From Acidobacteriota bacterium (lineage in GTDB: Bacteria; Acidobacteriota; Blastocatellia; Pyrinomonadales; Pyrinomonadaceae), in the NCBI GenBank assembly GCA_003223935.1, contig QHXQ01000051.1:56847-120846 (forward strand): a stretch of DNA of 64,000 nucleotides, read 5' to 3'. The stretch's first letter is position 1. The number at the start of each line of letters is the position of its first letter. Both the position numbers and the translations under genes were made by a program. The notes below the pieces were generated by a model. It did not search any database, was not told the origin of the DNA, and worked only from the letters and a program-made list of their open reading frames with translations. Positions 8,568 to 15,676 of the stretch are shown piece after piece.

Positions 8568-9713
8568 TCACGCGACCGGCACGGCGCGCTTTAGCGCGAG
8601 CAGGCGATTCACGATCTCATAAGCGGCACGCGGGCGCGCAAGGCGCTCGACGTTCGCTTGCATCGCGGCCAAGCGCGCCGGGTCGTCGAGCAGGCGATCA
8701 ATTTTATAAGCGAGCGCGGGCAGATTGTTCGCGCGCAAGGCTGCGCCCTCTTCGAGCAGGTGATCGCTGTTGCGCTCCTCTTGCCCGGGAATCGGATTAA
8801 CGATGACGAGCACGAGGCCGCGCGCCAACGCTTCCGAAGTCGTCAATCCGCCCGGTTTGCCGAGCAACAGATCGGAGGCCGCCATCAACTCGTCCATCTC
8901 CTTCGTGTAACCCAAGACCTTAAGCGCCACATGTTGATCGGGCGCGACACGTCCGGCCATCTCTGCTAACTGTGCGCGCAACTCCTCGTTGCGCCCGCAG
9001 ACGGCGATCACCTGCGCCGGATGTTTGAGCGCCAGTAGCGATTCGATGACGTGCTCGACCGAGCCGACGCCGAAGCCACCCGCAGAGATCAAGATGTTCA
9101 CGCGATCCTGTTTCAACCCGTGCTTCGCGCGCAGCGCGCGTTTGTCTTTCGGTTGCGCGAAGACCGGATCAATCGGAATGCCTGAGACGGTGATCTTGTC
9201 CGCAGGGATGCCGAGCCGTTCCAGATGCACGCGCGTCTCTTCGAGCGCGACAAAGTATTGCTCGTAGTGATGGCACAGCCACATCGCATGCACATCGTAG
9301 TCTGTGACGATGATGGCCTGCGGACTGTGCAGACGCTCCTTCGCTTTCAACCACGAAATGATCTCGGCGGGCAGGAAGTGTGTGCAGACGATGATCTCCG
9401 GTTGATATTGCTTGAGCAGTTTGACGAATGGCCTTGTGTTCAATCTATCGAGCGCGAGCCTGCGCCGCTCGTTCTGCCAAGGCCGGTCGAGATGATCATA
9501 GAGCCAACCCAAAGCGGCCGGCGCGCTCTGCACCATGTCTAGGTACGCCTTCGCGTAGAGATGGCGGAACAACTTGTTCGTGTAATCGAGCGTATCCACG
9601 TGGCGCACCTTGCGGGCCGCGCCCAACTCGTGGAACGCTTTTTCGACCGCCTCAGCCGCGCGCACATGCCCCGCGCCCGCCGAAGCCGAGAGCACTAGAA
9701 CTTTATTGAACAT
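8568..9713 (-). CDS. MGDG-synthase/processive diacylglycerol glycosyltransferase-like protein
   Basis: This ~381-residue GT28/GT-B enzyme resembles monogalactosyldiacylglycerol synthase and UgtP. Such enzymes transfer sugar from a UDP-sugar to diacylglycerol at the cytoplasmic membrane face. Visible signatures are SASAGAGHVRAAEAV near the N-terminus (the family's Gly-rich lipid-acceptor loop), VVCTHFLPAEI-type residues around 110, ISAGGFGVGSVEHV opening the C-terminal domain, and GKPGGLTTSEALARG in the nucleotide-sugar site. A TTG codon at 9716 is also in frame, but ATG at 9713 is preferred. No signal peptide or membrane helix is seen. It converges with the LuxR regulator; the next gene upstream, leucine dehydrogenase, has the same orientation about 50 bases away. 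Glycolipid synthesis is the expected role; acceptor and sugar are not predictable. Confidence 0.88.
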   Translation of the reverse strand: MFNKVLVLSASAGAGHVRAAEAVEKAFHELGAARKVRHVDTLDYTNKLFRHLYAKAYLDMVQSAPAALGWLYDHLDRPWQNERRRLALDRLNTRPFVKLLKQYQPEIIVCTHFLPAEIISWLKAKERLHSPQAIIVTDYDVHAMWLCHHYEQYFVALEETRVHLERLGIPADKITVSGIPIDPVFAQPKDKRALRAKHGLKQDRVNILISAGGFGVGSVEHVIESLLALKHPAQVIAVCGRNEELRAQLAEMAGRVAPDQHVALKVLGYTKEMDELMAASDLLLGKPGGLTTSEALARGLVLVIVNPIPGQEERNSDHLLEEGAALRANNLPALAYKIDRLLDDPARLAAMQANVERLARPRAAYEIVNRLLALKRAVPVA

Positions 9714-9765
9714 CAATTATGCTTCGCGCCGATTATGCTGACCCGTTCGCTCATGCGAGCAACGC

Positions 9766-10794
9766 TTACGCCCGAAACCGACGCTCGGCCAGTTCGTCTG
9801 CCGCCTTATAGGTTGGGCTGCCGGCCTCTCGTGCGAGCCGGAAGACGGCGAGCAGCGTATCATAAATCCCTTCGATCTTGTTGGCTGCGTCCGCGCGACT
9901 CCAGCCTATTAGCTCGATGCAGCCGTTGATCATGCCGCCCGCGTTGGCGACGTAATCGGGCGCGTAGAGGATGCCGCGCGCTTCGAGCGCATCGCCGTGC
10001 CGTGCTGCGAGCAGTTGATTATTGGCCGCGCCCGCGACGATCTCAACTTTGAGTTGCGGCACCGTCTCGTCGTTGATGATGCCGCCGAGACCACACGGCG
10101 CGAAGATGTCGGCCCGCACACCGTAAATCTCTGCGGGCGCGACCGCAACAGCATCGCACTCCGTCACCACACTTCGACTGCGCGCCGCATCAATGTCTGC
10201 AACGACGAGTTTCGCTCCCGCACGATGCAACTCGTTAGCGAGATTAAAGCCCACGTGCCCGCACCCTTGCAGCGCGACCGTGCGCCCTGCCAGATCGTCG
10301 CTCCCCCAACGATGCTTGGCCGATGCTTGCATCGCACGAAAGACGCCGCGCGCCGTCGCCGGCGAAGGATCGCCTGAGCGGTCTGCGAGACCGGCGACGT
10401 GGCTCGTCTCAAGCCGCACGTAATCCATGTCGGCGGTGCTCGTGCCGACATCTTCGGCCGTGATGTAGCGCCCGCCGAGTGTCTCGACAAAGCGCCCGTG
10501 CGCGCGAAAGATCGCCTCACGGTTAATCGTCCGCCCGTCGCCGATGATGATTGACTTGCCGCCGCCAAACGGCAGCCCCGCCAGCGCGTTCTTATAAGTC
10601 ATGCCGCGCGCCAGTCGCAGCACATCGGCGAGCGCCTCTTCGTCACTCGCATAGTTCCACAGACGTGTGCCGCCGACCGCAGGCCCAAGCGCAGTGCTAT
10701 GGACTGCGATGATGCCCCGATAGCCACACGCCTCGTCGCGGGCAAACACCACCTGCTCGTAATCGCCGTCAATCTGTTGCTCAAATATGTCCAT
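9766..10794 (-). CDS. Leucine/branched-chain amino acid dehydrogenase
   Basis: This ~342-residue NAD-dependent amino acid dehydrogenase of the Glu/Leu/Phe/Val family interconverts branched-chain amino acids and 2-oxo acids with ammonia. With the start at 10794 (MDIFEQQ), the two family lysines fall at K68 (GMTYKNA) and K80 (LPFGGGKS), matching the numbering of characterised leucine dehydrogenases and supporting this start over the in-frame codon 24 residues earlier. The Rossmann GCGHVG motif follows at ~180. ADIFAPCGLGG and GAANNQL in the C-terminal half are also typical. Length fits the family (340-365). A ~70-base fragment closely similar to its 5' part recurs at 15503-15572. It may supply oxo acids for branched fatty acids or catabolise leucine. 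Confidence 0.93.
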   Translation of the reverse strand: MDIFEQQIDGDYEQVVFARDEACGYRGIIAVHSTALGPAVGGTRLWNYASDEEALADVLRLARGMTYKNALAGLPFGGGKSIIIGDGRTINREAIFRAHGRFVETLGGRYITAEDVGTSTADMDYVRLETSHVAGLADRSGDPSPATARGVFRAMQASAKHRWGSDDLAGRTVALQGCGHVGFNLANELHRAGAKLVVADIDAARSRSVVTECDAVAVAPAEIYGVRADIFAPCGLGGIINDETVPQLKVEIVAGAANNQLLAARHGDALEARGILYAPDYVANAGGMINGCIELIGWSRADAANKIEGIYDTLLAVFRLAREAGSPTYKAADELAERRFRA

Positions 10795-10916
10795 GCTCGT
10801 CCGACCTAAAGATGACAGAATGTTTGCGTGCGCTTTCAAGCTTAACCAGAAAGCGCGCGCTGACAAGCGCCACTTTGCACAGAATCGGCAGAGCCACTTT
10901 CGCCGTCTATTGAATC

Positions 10917-11132
10917 CTATTGCGGTTTTGCGCTGGCGTGGTCGTCAATGACGACCACGCCGCCCTTCATCACGAAGACGACGTTTGTAGTTGCTCAAGG
11001 TCAGCGAGCGGATCGCCCTTGACGGCGATCACGTCTGCGAACTTACCCGGCTCAAGCGCGCCGACACGATCCTGCCAGCCGATGAGTTCCGCCGCGCTCG
11101 TCGTGGCGGCGCGAATGGCTTCCGTCGCCGCG
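10917..11132 (-). pseudogene. Amidohydrolase C-terminal remnant with a frameshift
   Basis: Read on the - strand, this stretch encodes the end of an imidazolonepropionase-like amidohydrolase: EAIRAATTSAAELIGW, DRVGALEPGKFADVIAVKGD, then after a frame change VVFVMKGGVVIDD and a stop at 10917-10919. The frame breaks near 10990, where one base appears missing (the expected CAA-AAC-GTC reads CAA-ACG-TCG). Nothing upstream of about 11130 matches the rest of the family, so about 300 N-terminal residues are gone. The 5' edge runs into a ~95 bp segment repeated at 15087-15180. Confidence 0.8.
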
Positions 11133-11215
11133 AGAAACCGGCGCTGCAAAAGAATTAGATGGGCGAGGTTTGTGTTCGGACGAAGCAGCAGAATATGCTG
11201 GCAACCTACATTCAG
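11121..11215. repeat. ~95 bp direct repeat, copy 1
   Basis: This segment, starting TCCGTCGCCGCGAGAAACCG and ending in CCTACATTCAG, recurs at 15087-15180 in the same orientation with only a few substitutions and a small indel. The copies flank the TPR-CHAT gene, 3.9 kb apart. Copy 1 joins the amidohydrolase remnant; copy 2 joins a small secreted-peptide ORF. Confidence 0.9.
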
Positions 11216-11410
11216 CGCGGCGGCAGCGTCTAGTAGTTTTGCTGCTACGTCTATCTAGCAGACACGTAAAGGCCAGACCGAATAGAAGTCTGCTACTGAG
11301 GCGGGAGTTGATATAAACATCGGGGGCGAGCTTGAAGTGCCACGCATGCTCGGCGGAAGGTGAAACCTACAGATAGTACACTCGTGAGATTAAATAAATA
11401 TTGTCCTCTG
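11216..11410. other. Intergenic stretch, nothing recognisable
   Basis: About 195 bases between the repeat copy and the MITE-like element. I see no credible coding frame, RNA gene or promoter here. Confidence 0.5.
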
Positions 11411-11518
11411 CAACAGGACATTACAGTGAAGAAACTGCTACGGTTGAGATGGTAGATAAAACACTATTGATTTATCTATCTCTGGACTACGGGACGGTTC
11501 AGATGTAATGTCCCGTTG
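11411..11518. repeat. MITE-like or terminator element with 15-base terminal inverted repeats
   Basis: The ends are CAACAGGACATTACA (11411-11425) and TGTAATGTCCCGTTG (11504-11518), inverted repeats with one mismatch. Inside is a second perfect stem, TAGATAAA / TTTATCTA (11453-11460 / 11471-11478, 10-base loop). It is 36 bases downstream of the CHAT gene's stop, so it may end that transcript. The structure equally fits a miniature inverted-repeat element. No clear target-site duplication is visible. Confidence 0.6.
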
Positions 11519-11553
11519 AGCCTTACTCCAATGACTTTGTTCCCGGTTAGCCT

Positions 11554-14500
11554 CTATTTCCAATTGCCGATCAGGATGAAGGGGGCCCAATAGAACGGGT
11601 GTGCGAATGACGACTTAGTTGCCGCTCCAGCGTCAGTCATCAACCCGCGGCTGCCGTTGCCATTTGCCGTCGGTTTGATGTTACCGGAGAGCAGCGCCAC
11701 TTGCGCGCGTCTGAGCGCTTCCGCTTTCGTCATACCAGCATTCGTTTCTTTGAGCCGGTAGAACTCTTTCATCAACAACGGTGTACTCACATCCGCGACC
11801 GGCCAGAGCGTCGCCATGACAGCGCCCGCGCCTTGCCGTTGGGCCAGCACACCGAAACTTTCCACCTCAACGCCGTTTGCCTTTTCGCCGCCCAATGCCG
11901 TCTCGCAAGCCGAGAGCGTCAACAGGTTCACGCCCTCGAAGCTCAGCCGCTTGAGTTCGGCGATGGTCAGCTTGTTGTTCTGTTCATCCATGCCACCGAG
12001 CAGGAGGAAGGAATCCGCTTCATTACCGGGCTGGAACATGAAGTGGCTGGCGATGTGGACAAGCGGGTACTGCTGCCGGAGCGCCGTGCGCAGCGCATCC
12101 TTAGTGAAACTCTCATCGAGCAGCACTCGGCCTTCGATTATGCCGTCGCCGTTTGCTGCCGATTGTGTGGCGACCGGAATCGTCTGCGCTGCGGTCTTAT
12201 CGCGAATGATCGAGCGCAACTCCTGCGGCACGCCAGCGAGCGGGACGAACGTCAGCCGCCTGTTGGTATCGGCCATCATTACGTCTTTGCCTTTCGAGAC
12301 GCCGAGACCAAGCCCTTGCCAGTGCGCCGCCACGGGGTCTTTCAAACGGTCGCGGCTTGCGGGCGTGAAGATCACATTGCGGTAAGTTTCAACCAGATAC
12401 TTCTGCTGTGCATCTTGCAGCGCGGCGACGGGCAGATAACGCAACACGCCGTCCAAAGACCACATCAACGTCTTAGCCCCGCTCTGTTTTAAGTCCTGCG
12501 CGAGTTTCGGGCCGACGAGGATGCCGTATAGTTCGCGCGCGCGCGGCGCGGGGTCTGAACGCGGATTCTGTAGGGCCTCGCGGAAGGCGAGCACCTTGCG
12601 TGCGAGGTCTGCGCCCTTGATTGGGTTCTCATAAGCCTGCTCGGTGTCGGGCGTGACAAGCATCACACGGTACTTGTCTGCGCCGACCAGCGTGTAGAGC
12701 AACACCGCACCATCGCCCAAATCCCGCAAGGTCTTCTGCATGCCGAGCGCATCCTTGACCTCACCCACGCGCGCGCCCTGTGCGGTGGTTGTGCCGAGTT
12801 GCACCTGTAGCTGTTCGAGGAATTTCTGGAAGTGATCGGTGGCGGTGGCGAGTTGGTCTTCGAGCTTGTTGAGTTGCTGCTCCTCTGCGGCGGTGCGTTC
12901 CTGCTTGGCTAATAGCGCGCCGCGTTGGCTGCCGATGAGCGTGACCTCGTCGGCCACCTTGTTGTACTCGGTTTCGAGCGCCGCTTCTTCCGGGTTGAGT
13001 GTGGCGCGGGTGGTGAGCGAGTCGGTCGCCGCGCCGTCGCGGCGGACGAAGTCGAAGTATTCTTCCTCCTTGAGCATGGCGAGCACCTGCTGCGCTTCGG
13101 GCAGGTGTTGATTGGCAATGAGCAGGTCGGCGAGTTGATGGTAATAGTCGGCGACGGTCTTGAGGTAGGTCTGCTGAAGCTCTCTGTCTAAATCCTTAAT
13201 GTTGCTTCTGAGTTGCTGATAGGTATTGACCGCTTGCTTGCCGTAGAAGATGGCGAGCGCAGGTTTATCCAGTGCGCGCCAGAGTGACATCAGATTGACG
13301 AGCGTGAGCGCCTCGCCGGTGCGGTCGCCGACGGCGCGCCAAAGTAGCAGCGACTGGTTATAGAACCCCAATGCCTTCTGCCGCTCGCCAAGGATGGTAT
13401 AGACCTTACCAATGTTATTGAGCGTCTCAGCTTCGCCCGCACGATTGCCGACGGCGCGCGCAAGCGTCAGCGACTGGTTATAAAACTCCAACGCCTTCTG
13501 TTGCTCGCCCGGAGTCGCACCATAGACGTTGCCGATGTTATTGAGCATCACGGCTTCGCCGGCGCGGTCGCCCACCGCCCGCCAGAGCGGTAATGACTCA
13601 TTGTAGAACTTCGCCGCCTGCTGCCATTCGCCAGCGTCGGCGTAAACCTTGCCGATGTTGCCGAGCGTGCGGGCCGCACCCCATTGGTTGCCGATGGCCC
13701 GCCAGAGCGGCAGCGAGAGGTTGTAGTATTCCAGCGCCTTTTGCCGCGCGCCCAGCCCAGCATAAACGTTGCCCATGTTATTGAGCGTATTGGCCTCGCT
13801 CGCCCGATTGCCGAGAGCGCGCTCCAGCGGCAATGACTGGTCATAGAATTCCAGCGCCTTCTGCTGCTCGCCGAGCATGTTGTAGAGAGCACCCAGATTG
13901 TTGAGCGTGTCGGCCTCGTTCGCCCGGTTACCGACGGCGCGCGCTAGCGGCAACGATAGGTTGTAGAACTCTAGCGCCTTTTGTGGCTCGCCAAGTTCGG
14001 TGTAGGCGATACCCAGATTGCCGAGCGTGAGTGCTTCGCCCATGCGATCGCCGACAGCGCGCCTGAGCGCCAGGGCTTGATTCCAATAAGCGAGCGCCTG
14101 CTGCCGCGCCCCGAGAATGTATGAGACACGCGCGCTAGAATGCAGCGCGTAGGCTTCCCAAAACCTGTCGTCTAACCCGCGCCATTGCCCCGCCGCTGTT
14201 AGATACTTCTCAAGCGCCTGCTCAAATGACTCCTTCGCGCCCGCGCGTTCCTCTGTGGTTGCCTCCACCAGCAGCCGCTCTGCCTCCATGCGCGCCCTGT
14301 CTGCTGCTATCGCCTTCTTCACCTTGCTCGTCAGTTCGTAGCGTCCACTCGCTGTCCCCGCCGCCGCACGTACTTCCAGCCGATACGCGCCCGCTGCTTC
14401 TGCCTCGAACGAGATAGGCTCGGGCCCTAAATACTTCAGCAAGTCAACCGTCAACAACTTCTCTTCGGTTGGCCCGTAGAGCGTCAACGCGACGTCAATC

Positions 14501-14790
14501 CCCCGTTGCTCAACGGTCGCGCGCAGGAACTCGCCCGGCTTGAGGGTGACGCGGTAAGAGTGCATCTCACCGCTTTTAAGCTCGCGTGTGATGGTCGCGC
14601 CTGATGTGAGCGAAACTAAATCGCTTGGCTGTGCTGGCGCTTTCGTCTCGGTCGGTTGTCCTGTTGGCGTAGCGGCGGGCGTCTGTGCTCGCGCGGGCAG
14701 CGTGGCTTGTAGCCAGAGCGTGAGCGTTAGCAAGTAACAGAGCAAAGATGGCACGAAAGCGCGAATGGAGCGAGCGTACAGGTAGGTCAT
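11554..14790 (-). CDS. Secreted PPC-TPR-CHAT domain protein
   Basis: This 1078-residue protein has a signal peptide (hydrophobic segment ~13-35 ending ARAQ). A PPC-like beta domain (~60-155; SGEMHSYRVTLKPGEFLRA) follows, then eight 40-residue TPRs from ~215 to ~535 of the NxxGxxYxxLGxxQKALEFYxxSL type, a helical linker, and a C-terminal CHAT protease domain (~730-1078). The caspase-like dyad is intact: His in VHIASHF (H916) and Cys in LTLSACETALGG (C962). The family's closing FYWAPFILIG is present. CHAT domains are caspase-fold cysteine proteases (separase relatives), and TPRs usually carry the sensor or scaffold role. The cleavage target is unknown. The repeats are also very similar at the DNA level. 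It is flanked by pseudogene debris and duplicated segments; a second CHAT gene begins at the window's right end. Confidence 0.92.
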   Translation of the reverse strand: MTYLYARSIRAFVPSLLCYLLTLTLWLQATLPARAQTPAATPTGQPTETKAPAQPSDLVSLTSGATITRELKSGEMHSYRVTLKPGEFLRATVEQRGIDVALTLYGPTEEKLLTVDLLKYLGPEPISFEAEAAGAYRLEVRAAAGTASGRYELTSKVKKAIAADRARMEAERLLVEATTEERAGAKESFEQALEKYLTAAGQWRGLDDRFWEAYALHSSARVSYILGARQQALAYWNQALALRRAVGDRMGEALTLGNLGIAYTELGEPQKALEFYNLSLPLARAVGNRANEADTLNNLGALYNMLGEQQKALEFYDQSLPLERALGNRASEANTLNNMGNVYAGLGARQKALEYYNLSLPLWRAIGNQWGAARTLGNIGKVYADAGEWQQAAKFYNESLPLWRAVGDRAGEAVMLNNIGNVYGATPGEQQKALEFYNQSLTLARAVGNRAGEAETLNNIGKVYTILGERQKALGFYNQSLLLWRAVGDRTGEALTLVNLMSLWRALDKPALAIFYGKQAVNTYQQLRSNIKDLDRELQQTYLKTVADYYHQLADLLIANQHLPEAQQVLAMLKEEEYFDFVRRDGAATDSLTTRATLNPEEAALETEYNKVADEVTLIGSQRGALLAKQERTAAEEQQLNKLEDQLATATDHFQKFLEQLQVQLGTTTAQGARVGEVKDALGMQKTLRDLGDGAVLLYTLVGADKYRVMLVTPDTEQAYENPIKGADLARKVLAFREALQNPRSDPAPRARELYGILVGPKLAQDLKQSGAKTLMWSLDGVLRYLPVAALQDAQQKYLVETYRNVIFTPASRDRLKDPVAAHWQGLGLGVSKGKDVMMADTNRRLTFVPLAGVPQELRSIIRDKTAAQTIPVATQSAANGDGIIEGRVLLDESFTKDALRTALRQQYPLVHIASHFMFQPGNEADSFLLLGGMDEQNNKLTIAELKRLSFEGVNLLTLSACETALGGEKANGVEVESFGVLAQRQGAGAVMATLWPVADVSTPLLMKEFYRLKETNAGMTKAEALRRAQVALLSGNIKPTANGNGSRGLMTDAGAATKSSFAHPFYWAPFILIGNWK
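13250..14150 (-). repeat. Eight ~120-bp TPR-encoding DNA repeats
   Basis: Within the CHAT gene, consecutive 120-base units (one is 123) encode 40-residue TPRs that share long identical stretches, for example codons for QKALEFYNQSL and RAVGNRAGE. The regular unit size and high similarity suggest expansion by duplication and possible copy-number variation between strains. Confidence 0.85.
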
Positions 14791-14918
14791 GCGAGGGGTA
14801 TCTCCGGGTCAGTTATGTATCACAATGGGTTCATCTCTATCCCACCACAGCGGCGTTAGCGACGTGCGAGGTTACACCGGATCGGCAAATACTGACAAGC
14901 AATACGCCGATGGCATAA

Positions 14919-14949
14919 TGAACGGGACAGCACTCAACTGTCTCGTTCA
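14919..14949. repeat. 12-bp stem hairpin
   Basis: TGAACGGGACAG (14919-14930) pairs with CTGTCTCGTTCA (14938-14949) with one mismatch and a 7-base loop. It lies just downstream of the 38-codon ORF at 14964-15080 (- strand) and upstream of the CHAT gene, so it could terminate the former's transcript. Confidence 0.55.
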
Positions 14950-14963
14950 CAGCTAGCACATAA

Positions 14964-15080
14964 TCAGCTACTCGGTTGCGTGGCATCATCCTTCGATTGC
15001 GCGCCGACAACAGCAAGTGCAGGTAGCTCTACCGCGCATAACACGAGCACCAAGAGCAGCACGATTGAACGTCTGCGCAT
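14964..15080 (-). CDS. Small secreted peptide (38 aa), or N-terminal remnant of a lost secreted protein
   Basis: The ORF starts at ATG 15078-15080, immediately preceded by a near-consensus ribosome-binding site (GGAGGAGTT then ATG). It encodes three arginines, a strong hydrophobic core (SIVLLLVLVLCAVELPALAV) and a polar tail (GAQSKDDATQPSS), which is a textbook signal peptide followed by about 13 residues. The mature part is too short to assign. Either it is a genuine tiny exported peptide or the remains of a larger secreted protein truncated by the rearrangements here. The duplicated 95-bp segment ends exactly where the ribosome-binding site begins. Confidence 0.5.
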   Translation of the reverse strand: MRRRSIVLLLVLVLCAVELPALAVVGAQSKDDATQPSS

Positions 15081-15086
15081 AACTCC

Positions 15087-15180
15087 TCCGTCGCCGCGAG
15101 AAACCGGCGCTGCAAAAGAATTAGATGAGCGAGGTTTGTGTTCGGACGAAGCAGCAAATATGCCAGCAGCCTACACTCAG
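15087..15180. repeat. ~95 bp direct repeat, copy 2
   Basis: Partner of 11121-11215, same orientation, roughly 90 percent identical by eye. It separates the 38-codon ORF from the DUF433 remnant. Confidence 0.9.
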
Positions 15181-15229
15181 AACAATGATGCGACCAGACG
15201 TGGCGATAGATTATGGTCAAAGAGAAGTT

Positions 15230-15453
15230 TCAAGCTTCGACTACCATCAAGCATTTCTCACGGTCGGCGGCATAACTGAGACAGGCGCGGATGTCTTCTG
15301 CCGTCAGTAAGGGAAGTTGGCTAGAATCTCTTCAGTGGTCATGCTAGCAACCAGATACTCCAAGACATCATAGACGGTGATACGCATCCCTCTAATGCAA
15401 GGCTTACCGCCACGCTTGCCGGATTCAATGGTGATGATGTTCTGGTAAGTCAT
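15230..15453 (-). pseudogene. DUF433 (antitoxin-like) gene broken by a one-base deletion
   Basis: From ATG 15453 the frame reads MTYQNIITIESGKRGGKPC, IRGMRITVYDVLEYL, MTTEEILANFPY and then a stop. In the next frame the family's expected ending follows at once: LTAEDIRACLSYAADREK, with a stop at 15230-15232. One missing C near 15308 explains the break. DUF433 proteins are ~75-residue putative antitoxins with an HTH-like fold, usually paired with a DUF5615 PIN-like toxin; no toxin gene follows here. A second ATG three codons upstream (15462) is also possible. A sequencing error at one base would restore the gene. Confidence 0.8.
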
Positions 15454-15502
15454 CGTTAGCATAGTAAAAGCCCAATGTCCACCGCCGCAAGACCTCTTGT
15501 AC

Positions 15503-15572
15503 GTCATGCCGCGCGCCAGACGCAGCACATCAGCGAGCGCCTCTTCGTCACCCGCATAGTTCCATAGGCGCA
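15503..15572 (-). pseudogene. Leucine dehydrogenase fragment
   Basis: On the - strand this encodes RLWNYAGDEEALADVLRLAR followed by GMTYK, matching the intact leucine dehydrogenase around its K68 (DNA at ~10597-10667) with about six mismatches over ~70 bases. The frame joins unrelated sequence on both sides. It is a duplicated or degenerate relic, oriented like the parent gene. Confidence 0.82.
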
Positions 15573-15592
15573 GATGACAAGGATTTTCACTT

Positions 15593-15676
15593 ATGAGAGA
15601 ATCCAATTCGTCTTTTCAACTTAGACGCGAACTTGAGAAATTAGCAGCATTACCTCATCACTTCGAGACTGCATAA
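15593..15676 (+). CDS. 27-codon leader ORF upstream of the restriction-modification gene
   Basis: ATG at 15593 is preceded by AAGGA at 15579-15583 with an ideal 9-base spacer. The 27-residue product (MRESNSSFQLRRELEKLAAL then PHHFETA) is amphipathic and charged. Its TAA stop (15674-15676) is immediately followed by the ATG of the 1352-residue enzyme in the same frame, and that ATG has no ribosome-binding site of its own. The arrangement suggests translational coupling, with the leader controlling enzyme dosage. It could also be the tail of a lost upstream gene, or the stop could be a recent mutation splitting an N-terminal extension. Confidence 0.55.
   Translation: MRESNSSFQLRRELEKLAALPHHFETA

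Noticed and set aside
15454..15606. The continuous - strand frame joining the leucine dehydrogenase fragment to DUF433 as one fusion protein
   Set aside because: The first part is a fragment of an enzyme core and the DUF433 part has its own start codon; the join is fortuitous within rearranged DNA.
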